Assembly: GCF_008801925.2 (NCBI RefSeq)
Contig: NZ_CP062803.1
Span: forward strand, 1,612,001-1,676,000
Length of the DNA: 64,000 bases
Reading direction: 5' to 3'
Origin: Cupriavidus basilensis
Lineage (GTDB): Bacteria; Pseudomonadota; Gammaproteobacteria; Burkholderiales; Burkholderiaceae
Within the stretch, counting starts at the first letter, position 1; the number at the start of each line of letters is the position of its first letter. The translations under genes and the position numbers were made by a program. This document shows positions 52,940 through 61,854 of the stretch, in pieces. The notes under the pieces are model-generated. The model made no database searches and had not been told where the DNA came from. It saw only the letters and a list, made by a program, of their open reading frames with translations.

Positions 52940-53449
52940 ATGACCCCATTCGATATCCGCGTCGGCCAAGGCTATGACGTGCACGCGCTGGTGCCGGGCC
53001 GCAAGCTCATCCTGGGCGGCGTGGACATTCCCCACGACCGCGGCCTGCTGGGCCATTCCGATGCGGACGCGCTGCTCCACGCCATCACCGATGCGCTGTT
53101 CGGCGCGGCTGGCCTGGGCGACATTGGCCGTCACTTTCCTGACACCGATCCGCGCTTCGCCGGCGCGGACAGCCGCGTCCTGCTGCGCGAGGCCGCGCGG
53201 CGTGTGCGCGAGGCAGGCTATGAAATCGGTAACGTGGATGCGACCGTGATCGCGCAGGCGCCGAAGCTGGCGCCGCATATCGGCGCCATGGTGGCGAACC
53301 TGGCGGAGGACCTGGGCTTGGCCGCCGCCAGTTGCAACGTCAAGGCCAAGACCAATGAGAAGCTGGGCTTCGAGGGGCGTCAGGAAGGTATCGTTGCGCA
53401 AGCCGTGGTGCTGATCTGGCGCGGCACGATCGTCTCCCCTCAGGATTGA
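52940..53449 (+). CDS. ispF: 2-C-methyl-D-erythritol 2,4-cyclodiphosphate synthase IspF
   Basis: Zinc-dependent homotrimeric MEP-pathway enzyme of 169 residues that cyclises the IspE product with release of CMP. Metal and phosphate motifs are GQGYDVHAL (Asp and His ligands), [27 protein letters not shown] and [27 protein letters not shown] lies a little far (about 10 bases) before the ATG at 52940. It is co-directional with ispD and convergent with the GNAT gene. Confidence 0.97.
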   Translation: MTPFDIRVGQGYDVHALVPGRKLILGGVDIPHDRGLLGHSDADALLHAITDALFGAAGLGDIGRHFPDTDPRFAGADSRVLLREAARRVREAGYEIGNVDATVIAQAPKLAPHIGAMVANLAEDLGLAAASCNVKAKTNEKLGFEGRQEGIVAQAVVLIWRGTIVSPQD

Positions 53450-53455
53450 TGCGGG

Positions 53456-53484
53456 GGAGCTGGGCGCGGCAGGCGCTCAGCTCC
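53456..53484. terminator. Hairpin between convergent ispF and GNAT genes
   Basis: A 12-base-pair stem with one G-T wobble (GGAGCTGGGCGC / GCGCTCAGCTCC) and a 5-base loop begins 6 bases after the ispF stop and overlaps the GNAT stop. Its position suits bidirectional termination, but a T tract is missing. Confidence 0.55.
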
Positions 53485-54058
53485 TGGCGGCCGTTCCGGT
53501 TGTGCCAGCGTGTTCGGGCGGGAGCGCGTAGAGGTAGTCGATCAGCCGGGCCATCGGGCCCGAGCGCGCACCGGCTTCGGTGCGTTTGACAAAACCCATC
53601 TGCTGGCACAACTGGTTGGCGGATTTCATTTCCGGCATGGTGCGCACCAGCAGCGCGCTGGCGCCGATATCGCGCGCGCGCTGTATGCAGACCTGCATCA
53701 GCGTGCGGCCAAGCCCCAGTCCGCGTGCCTGCGGGCTGACGGCCAGCAAGCGGGCTTCCGGCAAGGCGAGCGTGATGGTGCTGCCGTCCAGCGCCTGCAA
53801 CGTGGCGCCGGGATGGCAGAACAACACCGCGCCGCTGATGCCGTGATCGGTTTCCGCCACCCACCATTCCATTTCCGAAGTCGACGCGGCCAGCACGGCT
53901 TTCATGCCTTGCTGGAAGGACTCGCGGCAGTCCTCCATGATCTCCAGCTCATATTGGCCATAGGCTTGCTGGGTCACGGCGGCAATGTCACCCCAGTCCT
54001 GCACGGTGGCGAGGCGGTAGTGAAAGCGGGGGGAGGTATGCGAAGGAAGGGTGCTCAT
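53477..54058 (-). CDS. GNAT-family N-acetyltransferase
   Basis: 193-residue acetyl-CoA-dependent acyltransferase. Motif A, the CoA-pyrophosphate loop, is LLAVSPQARGLGLGRTLMQVCIQ (about 100-122), with preceding strand EARLLAVSP and following strand ALLVRTMPEM. Substrate unknown. Start at 54058 (MSTLPSHTSPRFHYRLATVQDW) is preferred over a frame reaching 54112. It lies between ispF and ahpD in many related genomes only by chance of context; no operon partner is clear. Confidence 0.88.
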   Translation of the reverse strand: MSTLPSHTSPRFHYRLATVQDWGDIAAVTQQAYGQYELEIMEDCRESFQQGMKAVLAASTSEMEWWVAETDHGISGAVLFCHPGATLQALDGSTITLALPEARLLAVSPQARGLGLGRTLMQVCIQRARDIGASALLVRTMPEMKSANQLCQQMGFVKRTEAGARSGPMARLIDYLYALPPEHAGTTGTAARS

Positions 54059-54182
54059 GGCAGGGGGGCGAAGGCTGTGACCTTGCTGGATTGTAGGCCC
54101 TTCGGTGCACAAATGCAGTCAGTGAATTACCGACTTGGCGCGTTGGCAACAGGCTTGCGCTGACGCTCGCGGCATGCTGGGC

Positions 54183-54212
54183 AAGCCCCGCCGGCCTTGC
54201 GCGGCGGGGCTT
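54183..54212. terminator. GC-rich hairpin between GNAT and ahpD
   Basis: AAGCCCCGCCG (54183-54193) pairs perfectly with CGGCGGGGCTT (54202-54212) around an 8-base loop, about 85 bases beyond the ahpD stop. It probably ends the ahpC-ahpD transcript, though only a weak T/C tail follows on that strand. Confidence 0.55.
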
Positions 54213-54296
54213 TCGGGGAAGTACCGGAAGCACCATGCAGGCCGTGCCGGGCCGGCGCATGCCGCCTGCAAGCCCTCGATACGGCCTGATACTGCC

Positions 54297-54818
54297 TTAT
54301 TCCGCCGCGATGACGTTGGCAGCCGCCACGACCACGGCGGCAATGCGGCCCACGTCGCGCAGTTGCTGCGCGGTCATGCCTTGCTCGTTCTTGAGCAGCG
54401 CATAGTGCGACTTGATGCAGAAATGGCATTTGCCGACGATGGACGCGGCCAGCGCGTACATCTCGAAGCGGCGCTTGTCCACGCCGCCGTGCGTGGCGTA
54501 CGCATTCATGCGCAGGCCGGCCGGCTGCGTCGCGAGATCCTGGTCGTCTGCCATTTCCACGAACGGATACCAGACGTTGTTCATGCCCATCAGTGCGGAG
54601 GCGGTGAGCACGGCATTGGTTTCCTCGGGCGAGAGCACGCCCGCGTTGCGGATCGCGTCGACGATCACGCGGCTCTTGGCGGCAAACGCCGCGGCCAGCG
54701 CCACGGCCACCGCATCGTTGCCCTCGAGCGAGGAGCGCGCGATGGTGCCGTCGAGGTTCAGGCGGATATCCTTGGCGTAGTCAGGAATAAGGCCTTTAAT
54801 CGTGCTGAGGAATTCCAT
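54297..54818 (-). CDS. ahpD: Alkyl hydroperoxidase AhpD
   Basis: 173-residue AhpD-fold protein that can regenerate AhpC and reduce alkyl hydroperoxides. The active-site CxxC is Cys131-HF-Cys134 in GKCHFCIKSH, with the conserved His138 and the upstream Glu of the proton relay region. It follows ahpC on the same strand after 141 bases that contain a terminator-like palindrome, so ahpD may be expressed at a lower, read-through level. Confidence 0.95.
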   Translation of the reverse strand: MEFLSTIKGLIPDYAKDIRLNLDGTIARSSLEGNDAVAVALAAAFAAKSRVIVDAIRNAGVLSPEETNAVLTASALMGMNNVWYPFVEMADDQDLATQPAGLRMNAYATHGGVDKRRFEMYALAASIVGKCHFCIKSHYALLKNEQGMTAQQLRDVGRIAAVVVAAANVIAAE

Positions 54819-54845
54819 ACAAATCTCCTATCGGTAAGGTCTCAA

Positions 54846-54867
54846 AAAACCCGCCATGGCGGGTTTT
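54846..54867 (-). terminator. Terminator/attenuator between ahpC and ahpD
   Basis: A perfect 22-base palindrome (AAAACCCGCC / GGCGGGTTTT with an AT centre) is followed on the minus strand by further T residues. It lies 92 bases after the ahpC stop and just before ahpD, so it probably ends most ahpC transcripts. Confidence 0.85.
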
Positions 54868-54959
54868 GAGGCGCGGGCCAAAGCCCGGCGCGCAGATCGT
54901 CACAAAGCGCCGGCAATCTCTCACCGGCAGTTTGTGCAGCATGTCAGCTGGTCGACAGC

Positions 54960-55508
54960 TTACAGCGTGGCACCGCCAACAGCGCGGTTGCACGGGCACA
55001 GCTCGTCGGTTTGCAGGCCGTCGAGGATACGCAGCACTTCGTCCGGGTTACGGCCGACGTTCAGGTTGTTTACCGACACGTGCTGGATGACATTGTCCGG
55101 ATCGACGACGAAGGTGGCGCGCAGTGCGACGCCGGCAACCTGGTCACGCACGCCCAGCTGGTCGATCAGCGAGCCGGTCACGTCGGCGAATTGCCATTGG
55201 TCCAGCTTGTTCAGGTCCTTGTGCTCACGGCGCCATGCCAGCTTCACGAATTCGTTGTCGGTCGAGCCGCCCAGCACGATCGCGTCGCGGTCGGCGAAGT
55301 CGCCGTTGAGCTTGGCGAAAGCAACGATTTCGGTCGGGCACACGAAGGTGAAGTCCTTCGGGTAGAAGTAAATGATCTTCCACTTGCCTTCGAACGACTT
55401 TTCGGTGATGTCTTCAAAGGCCGACTGGCCGTTCTCTTCGTGGTTGTTGAAACCCGGCTTGACACCGACGACGTGGAAGGCTTCGATCTTGTCACCAACG
55501 GTCTTCAT
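54960..55508 (-). CDS. ahpC: Peroxiredoxin AhpC
   Basis: 182-residue 2-Cys peroxiredoxin that reduces hydrogen peroxide and organic peroxides. The peroxidatic Cys57 is in DFTFVCPTE; the resolving region is DELCPCNRA (Cys171, with an additional Cys173), the CPC arrangement seen in AhpE/AhpD-linked AhpC proteins. Start at 55508 (MKTVGDKIEAF) is the conserved N-terminus; GGAG lies just upstream. ahpD follows on the same strand and is the likely reductant, since no ahpF is nearby. Confidence 0.96.
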   Translation of the reverse strand: MKTVGDKIEAFHVVGVKPGFNNHEENGQSAFEDITEKSFEGKWKIIYFYPKDFTFVCPTEIVAFAKLNGDFADRDAIVLGGSTDNEFVKLAWRREHKDLNKLDQWQFADVTGSLIDQLGVRDQVAGVALRATFVVDPDNVIQHVSVNNLNVGRNPDEVLRILDGLQTDELCPCNRAVGGATL

Positions 55509-55807
55509 AGACTGCTCCTGGATACGGTTGAAGAGAGACGCTCGCGCCGCAAGCCGGGCCATCACCAGCGGATAAGGCCAGGCTGCCGCGCAACGAACAT
55601 GGATTATGCGTCATCCCCGGAGGGCGGGGCTAATTGAAATTCTCAAAGAGCCCGATAGCCAAGCGCGGGGAGCCGCGTTGCCGGCGGCGCGCGGGCGCCG
55701 GTTAGTGATGTTGGCGCCGTCATATTGCCGCGCGATGTCAGCCGCGGTGTTCGCAGCTGCCCTGCCGGAGTTGCGAGTCTACCCCAGCAGGGCCGCCCTC
55801 GTGAACC

Positions 55808-57109
55808 TCAGGCGGTTTTGGCCGCGGGCTCGACGTAGGCATGCTGCCGTCCGCCGCGGAAGATCACCAGCGTGGCGATCAGCCCGCATGCTGCGGCAAA
55901 CATCAGCCACAGGCCAGGCGCGGCCTTGTTGCCGGTGCTGTGGATCAGGTACGTCGAGATGGCCGGCGTGAAGCCGCCGAACAGGGCCGTGGCCAGGCTA
56001 TACGCCAGCGAGAAGCCCGCCGTGCGCACCGCGGGCGGCATCACTTCGGTCAGGGTCACCACCATCGCGCCGTTGTAGCTGCCGTACAGGAAAGACAGCC
56101 ACAGCTCGACCATCAGCAGGCGGCTGAACGACGGCTCCGCCACCAGCCAGGACACCGCCGGATAGGCCGTCAGCAATGTGAGGATGGTGAAGATCACCAG
56201 CAGCGGCTTGCGCCCCACGCGGTCCGACAAGGCGCCCATCAGCGGCAGCCAGATGAAGTTGGACAGCCCCACGCACATGGTGACGATCAGGTTGTCGACG
56301 TCATCGAGCTTGAGCACGGTCTTGCCGAAGGTCGGCGTGTACGCGGTGATCATGTAGAACGACACCGTAGTCATCACAACCATCATGCAACCGGCCACGA
56401 TGATGCGCCAGTTCTCCAGCATCGAGCGATAGATCTCGCTGATGCTGGGGCGATGCTTGCGGGTCTTGAACTCTTCGGTTTCTTCCAGCGAGCGGCGGAT
56501 CAGGAAGAGGAACGGCACGATCAGGCAGCCGATCAGGAACGGAATGCGCCAGCCCCATTCGCCCATTTCCTCGGGCGACAGCATCGAGTGCAGCACCACG
56601 CCGAGCAGGCCAGCAAAGATCACCGCCACCTGCTGGCTGGCCGATTGCCACGCCACGTAGAAGCCCTTCTTGCCGGGCTTGGCGATTTCCGCCAGGTACA
56701 CCGACACACCGCCCAGCTCAACGCCGGCCGAGAAGCCCTGCAGCAGCCGGCCCGCCAGCACCAGCAACGGTGCGGCCACGCCGATCGACGCATAGCCCGG
56801 CACGCAGGCGATCAGGAGGGTGCCGAGCGCCATCAGGACCAGCGTCATGATCAGGCCCTTGCGGCGGCCGTGGTGATCGATGTACGCGCCCAGGATGATG
56901 GCGCCAAGCGGACGCATCAGGAAGCCCGCGCCGAAGGTCGCGAGCGAGAGCATCAGCGAGGCGAACTCGTTGCCGCTGGGGAAGAACGTCTTGGCGATGG
57001 CGGCGGCGTAGAAGCCGTACACCATGAAGTCGTACATTTCCAGGAAGTTGCCGCTGACAACGCGGAACACGGTGCGGAACCCGTGTTGCTGGGAGGGGGA
57101 GCTTGACAT
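55808..57109 (-). CDS. MHS-family MFS transporter (citrate/tricarballylate-type)
   Basis: 433-residue inner-membrane symporter with about 12 helices. MHS features: [27 protein letters not shown] in helix 1, [24 protein letters not shown], and [22 protein letters not shown] in helix 5. The helix-1 [11 protein letters not shown] and [13 protein letters not shown] segments are close to citrate-proton and tricarballylate symporters (CitA/TcuC), so a tricarboxylate substrate is likely but not proven. Start at 57109 ([17 protein letters not shown]) is the usual N-terminus; the frame open to 57250 is proline-rich and unlike the family. Confidence 0.92.
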   Translation of the reverse strand: MSSSPSQQHGFRTVFRVVSGNFLEMYDFMVYGFYAAAIAKTFFPSGNEFASLMLSLATFGAGFLMRPLGAIILGAYIDHHGRRKGLIMTLVLMALGTLLIACVPGYASIGVAAPLLVLAGRLLQGFSAGVELGGVSVYLAEIAKPGKKGFYVAWQSASQQVAVIFAGLLGVVLHSMLSPEEMGEWGWRIPFLIGCLIVPFLFLIRRSLEETEEFKTRKHRPSISEIYRSMLENWRIIVAGCMMVVMTTVSFYMITAYTPTFGKTVLKLDDVDNLIVTMCVGLSNFIWLPLMGALSDRVGRKPLLVIFTILTLLTAYPAVSWLVAEPSFSRLLMVELWLSFLYGSYNGAMVVTLTEVMPPAVRTAGFSLAYSLATALFGGFTPAISTYLIHSTGNKAAPGLWLMFAAACGLIATLVIFRGGRQHAYVEPAAKTA

Positions 57110-57446
57110 GTTGCTGGTGTCTCTCGCAGTTGCCGCCGGTTGGTTCCGGTGGCTTGATTTTGATCGGGCGCCAGAGGGGGGCGGCTTCCCTTTTTCCGGG
57201 AAATGGCCTTGTCTGGGCTTGGTCTTTGGGGGTGCTGCTAACGGCGGCAAGTTTGCGCCGGGGGGGCTGTCATTACGCTGTCAAATGGCTTTCAGTTTGA
57301 TATCAAACGCTGTCGAAAGCCTGTCAGTGAGATGAAGGGGGGATGGGGGATTAGGGTTAGTACGGGGGTGGGGTGATTTTGCGGTAACTTGGGGGTGCTG
57401 TGAGTGCGACTTTATGTGCAACGGCTTAACGTCAACTTCAACTGCC
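57110..57446. other. Upstream region of the MHS transporter gene
   Basis: No gene is evident. The part next to 57109 should hold the promoter and leader of the minus-strand transporter gene; I cannot point to convincing boxes. It ends where the palindromic repeat element begins. Confidence 0.35.
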
Positions 57447-58034
57447 GTTTCACCTCCCCTGCGGGGAGGCGACCTACTTTCTTGTCTCGCCAAGAAAGTA
57501 GGCAAAGAAGCGACCCGGATGGGGCGAAAACCTCCTCGTCGACAGGCAAAAAGAGCGGCCGGGGGCCAAACTCACATCGCCTTAGGGCGATGCTCAGACA
57601 TGGCCCCCTCGTTTCCGCTCTTTTTGCCTGCCGACGAGGCGCCCCATAACGGGAGATGAAAACCCAGACGGCTCGCTGCGCATCGCGGGCGGGTGATTGC
57701 CGCCTGGGGGGCGGCAATCACGGCTACACCGAATGGTGATTTGATCCCCACGACCACTGGTTCTGCCGTGTTTCCCGCCTGGGGGCGGGAAACACAGGAG
57801 CGCGATGCGAAGCGAGCCGTGGAGGTGTACCAAGGCCGTATGGGCCGCCTCGGGATTTCACGAAAAGAGCGGAGAAGAGGGACCCATGTCTGAGTATCGC
57901 CTTAAGGCGATGCGAGTTTGGGTCCCGGCCGCTCTTTTCGTGAAATCCCGAGGGGGTGTCGCCCCATCCGGCGCGCCTTTTTTGCCTACTTTTTTGGCAA
58001 GCGGCGTGTGTCAAGGTAGTTGTCGCCTCAGCCG

Positions 58035-59066
58035 TTACGCTGCTTGCTTGTAATTCTGTCCGTTTTGCTGCGCTCGCTCCGGGTTCAGGTACACAGCATC
58101 TGGTAGTTCCCAGTTGCGGATGCCCGTGGTCCAACGCTGCGGATTCCGGGCGCGCACAACTTCATACAGTGCCGTTCTCTGCGCCAACAGAGCGGTGGCT
58201 GTGCCCTGATGCCGCTGGTTGGGCGTGACGTATTTCAGGCTGCTGTGTCGGTGCTCGTCGTTGTACCAGCGCACGAAGCGCAGCACCCAGTCACGCGCTT
58301 GTTCCAGGCTATCGAACGGGCGTTCCGGCCACATCGGGCAGTACTTCGCCGTGCGGAACAGCGCTTCGGCATAGGCATTGTCGTTACTCACCCTGGGCCG
58401 GCTGTAGGATGGCACCACCCCTAGGTCATACATTGCTGCCAGCATGGTGGCCCCTTTCATGGCCTTGCCGTTGTCCGAGTGCAGCACCAGCGGACGACCC
58501 GCTGTCTGCTCCCGCAAACAGCCGTGCATCAGCAGGCGGCTGGCGTGCTCAGCCGTCTGGCTCTCATGCACCTCGTTGGCTACCAGCTTGCGGCTGTAGA
58601 TGTCCTTCATCATGTACCAGTAGAAGAACTTGCCCTTGACCGTAGTCGGCAGCCAGGTGATGTCCCAACACCACACCTGATTCGGACCCGTGGCCCGGTG
58701 CGTCGTCAGCGGGCGCGTGCACGGGGCCTTGCTGCGGCCACGCCGACGGCTTTGTCCCGCTTCATGCAGCACCCGGTAGATCGTCGATACCGATCCCACG
58801 TAGATGCCCTCATCCGCCAGCTTTGGCACGATCTGGTGCGGCGTCAGGCTCGCATAACCTGGCTGGTTCGCCGCCCTCAGCACCGCCTGCCGTTCTGATT
58901 CGCTGAACTTGTTGGCCGGTGCATCACGACGCGCTTCAAGCCGCCCGTCGGCGGGGGCATGCCGCCAGCGCTGCATGGTCCGCTCGGTCAAACCAAGCGC
59001 CTCGCACGCCTTCGCCTGACGGGCCCCGGCGCCTACGGCTTCATCGATCAACTCTATGGCTTCCAA
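58035..59066 (-). CDS. IS3-family transposase OrfB
   Basis: 343-residue catalytic part of the IS3-type transposase with an rve integrase core. The DDE residues are Asp in WCWDITWLP, Asp in LHSDNGKAMKG and Glu in NDNAYAEALFRTAKY. The helix-turn-helix RTMQRWRHAP precedes an HTH_21-type region (QPGYASLTPHQIVPKLADEG). The TTG at 59066 is the nominal start, but expression is probably as an OrfAB fusion by -1 frameshifting. No inactivating changes are seen. Confidence 0.9.
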   Translation of the reverse strand: MEAIELIDEAVGAGARQAKACEALGLTERTMQRWRHAPADGRLEARRDAPANKFSESERQAVLRAANQPGYASLTPHQIVPKLADEGIYVGSVSTIYRVLHEAGQSRRRGRSKAPCTRPLTTHRATGPNQVWCWDITWLPTTVKGKFFYWYMMKDIYSRKLVANEVHESQTAEHASRLLMHGCLREQTAGRPLVLHSDNGKAMKGATMLAAMYDLGVVPSYSRPRVSNDNAYAEALFRTAKYCPMWPERPFDSLEQARDWVLRFVRWYNDEHRHSSLKYVTPNQRHQGTATALLAQRTALYEVVRARNPQRWTTGIRNWELPDAVYLNPERAQQNGQNYKQAA

Positions 59067-59083
59067 GCGATCCGGGGTGCTGA

Positions 59084-59584
59084 TCAGTCTTCCTCGTCCC
59101 GTCCCCAGATCGCTGCGGCTTTTTTTTGCAAGACCAGCAGTGCCGCCGTCTCCGCCAGCGCCGCATTCTTGCGCTTGAGCTCGCGTTCCAGCTCACGCAC
59201 TCGCCCACGCGCCGCTTCGTCTTCCCGCCGCTGCGCCAACGTTCGCTTGACGGGGGTAGCCGCATTGGCCTGCTCGCACGCCTCACGCCATTGCTGAATC
59301 TGCTCCGCCCGGATGCCCTTTGCGCGGCAGTACTCCGACAGCTCCGCTTCGCTTAGCGGCGCTGTCTCCAACACAACGCGAAACTTGTCCGCGCTGGACC
59401 ATTGATCACTCTGCTTTCCGTCACCCGGCACAATTCTTCCTGCTTCTCTCGCCATCCTGCGCCAAGTCCGCAAGGTCACTGTCGTGATCCCTGTGGCCTT
59501 GGCCAACTCCACTATCGACCGGTTCAGCGGCGGCATCATCTGCTCCACCACCCATTCCCGATGCTCGATTGCATATCGTGTCAT
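59084..59584 (-). CDS. IS3-family transposase OrfA
   Basis: 166-residue DNA-binding part of the transposase. A helix-turn-helix (SIVELAKATGITTVTLRTWRRMA) and a second one (DKFRVVLETAPLSEAELSEYCRAKG) are followed by a coiled coil with leucine-zipper spacing (RVRELERELKRKNAALAETAALLVLQKK). The ATG at 59584 is chosen over the GTG one codon upstream. OrfB lies in the -1 frame. Confidence 0.9.
   Translation of the reverse strand: MTRYAIEHREWVVEQMMPPLNRSIVELAKATGITTVTLRTWRRMAREAGRIVPGDGKQSDQWSSADKFRVVLETAPLSEAELSEYCRAKGIRAEQIQQWREACEQANAATPVKRTLAQRREDEAARGRVRELERELKRKNAALAETAALLVLQKKAAAIWGRDEED
59120..59127 (-). other. A8 slippery run for -1 frameshifting in IS3 transposase
   Basis: Eight consecutive A residues on the coding strand (T8 on plus) lie 13 codons before the orfA stop. 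After a -1 slip the frame stays open (SRSDLGTGRGRL) into orfB, producing an OrfAB fusion, as known for the IS3 family. Confidence 0.75.
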
Positions 59585-59768
59585 CACCTATTCGCACACC
59601 GCCCTCCATTTTGCTTCACCAAGGAGACGGAGACGACAAGTATCCTGACATGGAGGGCAAGACAAAAAAGTAGGTCGCCGCCCCGCAGGGGCGGTGAAAC
59701 TGCCTTTGACTTTGCAGTCAAGCAGTTAAGCAGCTAAGCAGCTAAGCCATTGCAGCCAGCCCATCAAC

Positions 59769-61118
59769 CTACGCCCGCCTGAAAAACGCACTAACCACCA
59801 ACCCCGTCGCCGGCGGCGGCCGATTCGCCAACATCAACCTCCCCCCATTTCGCTGCAAGATCCGATTAACGATCGACATCCCCAGCCCGGCGCCCTTGGC
59901 TTCGCTGCGTGCGCCATCGAGCCGGTAGAAGGGCCGGGTCAGCAAGGGCAATTGCGCTTCCGGCACGCCGCTGCCATGGTCGGCCACGGTCAGCACGGCT
60001 TCCTTGTCTTCGATGCGGGTGCTGATCTCGACCACGGCTACGCCGTTGTCTTCGTCCTTGGCGTAGCGGCGGGCGTTTTCGACCAGGTTGTCCAGGATCC
60101 GCTGGACTTCCATGCGGTTGGCGACAGCCATGACCGGGTCGCCGGCGCGGACATGGACGCGTACGTCGTCGTGCGCGCCATAGACGCCGACGGCGTCTTG
60201 CACAAGTGCGGACAGGTCGACGGGTTCGACCGTTTCCAGCGCGGGGCGGGCGTAGTTGAGGAACTGGCCGATGATGGCGTCCATCTGTTCGATGTCGGCG
60301 ATCATGGCTTCGCGCGTGGTGTTATCCACGGGGGACATCTCGGTTTCCAGCCGCAGGCGCGTCAGCGGCGTGCGCAGGTCGTGCGAGATGCCGGCCAGCA
60401 TGACGACGCGGTCGTCGTCGAGCTGGCGAAGGTCGCGCACCATCTGGTTGAAGCTGTGGTTGGCCTGCGCCACTTCGCTGGCGCCGTGCTCAGGCAGGGT
60501 GGGCGGGTCGCCGCCGCCGCCGATGGCGCGTGCCGCGTTGGCCAGCCGCTTGAGCGGGTGGTTGACCAGCGACGTGATAAAGGCTGCGCCGATGATCGAC
60601 AGCAATAGCGCGGCGATGCTCCACCAGAGCCACTGGATGCCGGGCACGCGCTCGAACCGTTCGGGGCTGATCGCTACCCAGTAATCGTCGCCCTCGATCT
60701 CGAAACTCACCCATACGCCGGGAATGTCGTTCACGGTGGTGGCGATCACGGTCCCTTCGCCGAGCCGGCTGCGAATCTCCTGCTGCACCAGCTGGGTCAG
60801 GAAGGGGTTCGTCGTGGGCACGGAGAAATCGTCGTCTTTCTCGCGCGGGTAGACCTTGATGCCCTCGTTTTGCACCAGGTCGAGCAGCAGGAAACGCCGC
60901 CGCGCGGGATCGGAATAGAGCAGGGCGGCGCGCGTGAGCTTGACCACGCTGACCACTTGCATGGCGATCTGCTGGGCGCGCGGCGCGCGTTCGAAGAGCC
61001 GATAGCTCTGGAACCAGATACCCAGCGAGATCGCCAGCAACAGGGCGATCAGCATGAAGGTTCGCCAGAACAGCGAACCGAACAGGCGCGTAGCCGTGCG
61101 GCTGATGACAGTCGCCAC
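59769..61118 (-). CDS. Sensor histidine kinase (EnvZ/RisS-type)
   Basis: 449-residue inner-membrane kinase paired with the OmpR-type regulator 13 bases upstream. A transmembrane helix at about 15-37 and another near 165-185 flank a periplasmic domain of about 125 residues. HAMP follows (NHPLKRLANAARAIGGG). The H-box is GISHDLRTPLTRLR, the N-box NLVENARRYAK, and the G-boxes VADHGSGVPE and AKGAGLGMSIV. Start is a GTG at 61118. The signal is unknown; EnvZ-like relatives respond to osmolarity or acidity. Confidence 0.93.
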   Translation of the reverse strand: MATVISRTATRLFGSLFWRTFMLIALLLAISLGIWFQSYRLFERAPRAQQIAMQVVSVVKLTRAALLYSDPARRRFLLLDLVQNEGIKVYPREKDDDFSVPTTNPFLTQLVQQEIRSRLGEGTVIATTVNDIPGVWVSFEIEGDDYWVAISPERFERVPGIQWLWWSIAALLLSIIGAAFITSLVNHPLKRLANAARAIGGGGDPPTLPEHGASEVAQANHSFNQMVRDLRQLDDDRVVMLAGISHDLRTPLTRLRLETEMSPVDNTTREAMIADIEQMDAIIGQFLNYARPALETVEPVDLSALVQDAVGVYGAHDDVRVHVRAGDPVMAVANRMEVQRILDNLVENARRYAKDEDNGVAVVEISTRIEDKEAVLTVADHGSGVPEAQLPLLTRPFYRLDGARSEAKGAGLGMSIVNRILQRNGGRLMLANRPPPATGLVVSAFFRRA

Positions 61119-61131
61119 GATGCGCGGCGCC

Positions 61132-61854
61132 TTACTTCACGCCATCTGGGATGAAGACGTAGCCCAGACCCCAGACCGTCTGGATGAAACGCGGGTTGCC
61201 CGGATCAGGCTCGATCAGCTTGCGCAGCCGTGAGATCTGCACGTCCAGGCTGCGGTCGAATACCTCGTACTCGCGGCCGCGCGCCATTTCCATGAGTTTC
61301 TCGCGCGACAGCGGCTGGCGCGGATGCCGGGCGAAGACCTTGAGCACCGAGAATTCGCCGGTGGTCAGGGTGATCTCCTCATCATTTTTGGTCAGCGTGC
61401 GGGTAGCGAGGTTCAGCACGAAATCGCCAAAGGCGAAGGTTTCCGGGGTTTCCGACGGCGCGCCGGGGACTTCGGCGGGGCCCTTGCGGCGCAGCACGGC
61501 GTGGATCCGCGCGATCAGTTCGCGCGGGTTGAAGGGCTTCGGCAGGTAGTCGTCGGCGCCCATTTCCAGGCCGACGATGCGGTCGACGTCCTCGCCCTTG
61601 GCGGTGAGCATGATGATGGGCGTCTGGTCGTTGGCGCCGCGCAGGCGCCGGCAGATCGACAGGCCGTCTTCACCGGGCATCATCAGGTCGAGCACTAGCA
61701 GGTCGAAACGCTCGCGCAACCAGAGCTTGTTCATCGCGGTGGCGTTCTCAGCTACCAGTACGGTGAAGCCCTGTTCGCCAAGGTAACGGCGCAGCAGGTC
61801 GCGCAGACGGGGGTCGTCGTCTACGACGAGAATCTTGTGACTGGTATTTTCCAT
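61132..61854 (-). CDS. ompR: OmpR-family response regulator
   Basis: 240 residues. Receiver domain: acidic pocket VVDDDPRLR, phospho-acceptor Asp56 in LLVLDLMMPGEDG, and the conserved Lys in LPKPFNPREL. The C-terminal winged helix includes LTTGEFSVLKVFARHP, DRSLDVQISRLRKLIEPDP and TVWGLGYVF. First gene of the two-component pair; TTGACC and TAAGAT upstream on the minus strand are only 15 bases apart, so the promoter is uncertain. Confidence 0.94.
   Translation of the reverse strand: MENTSHKILVVDDDPRLRDLLRRYLGEQGFTVLVAENATAMNKLWLRERFDLLVLDLMMPGEDGLSICRRLRGANDQTPIIMLTAKGEDVDRIVGLEMGADDYLPKPFNPRELIARIHAVLRRKGPAEVPGAPSETPETFAFGDFVLNLATRTLTKNDEEITLTTGEFSVLKVFARHPRQPLSREKLMEMARGREYEVFDRSLDVQISRLRKLIEPDPGNPRFIQTVWGLGYVFIPDGVK

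Larger units (their letters stand above)
58009..59650 (-). mobile_element. IS3-family insertion sequence (intact-looking)
   Basis: 1,642 bases bounded by imperfect inverted ends beginning TGTCA (left TGTCAAGGTAGTTGTCGCCT; right end, read inward, TGTCAGGATACTTGTCGTCT). It carries overlapping orfA and orfB on the minus strand with an A8 slippery run between them. No clear 3- or 4-base target duplication is visible (GTG on the left, TGG on the right). It is inserted in the loop region of the right terminal hairpin of the palindromic element. Confidence 0.88.
57447..59700. repeat. Large nested-palindrome intergenic element, split by an IS3-family insertion
   Basis: The outer arms are inverted copies (GTTTCACC...CTGCGGGG...CGACCTACTTT at 57447-57480; complement at 59667-59700). 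Inside come: a perfect 12-base-pair hairpin (57473-57502); a 25-base-pair hairpin with one mismatch (57534-57558 / 57615-57639) containing smaller stems; two 12-base-pair hairpins (57693-57721 and 57768-57795); and a perfect 24-base-pair hairpin (57849-57872 / 57929-57952). CGGATGGGGCGA at 57516-57527 pairs with its complement at 57959-57970. Without the insertion the element is about 600 bases. No coding signature is seen. Similar sequences probably recur between genes in this genus (inferred). Confidence 0.85.

Noticed and set aside
55841..57106. 421-codon plus-strand ORF opposite the MHS transporter
   Set aside because: Antisense of a protein with clear membrane helices; product rich in His, Gln and Arg without motif.
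57404..58053. Several 60- to 100-codon ORFs in the palindromic element
   Set aside because: They are present on both strands because the region is palindromic and they lack ribosome-binding sites; the stretch is better explained as structured non-coding repeat.
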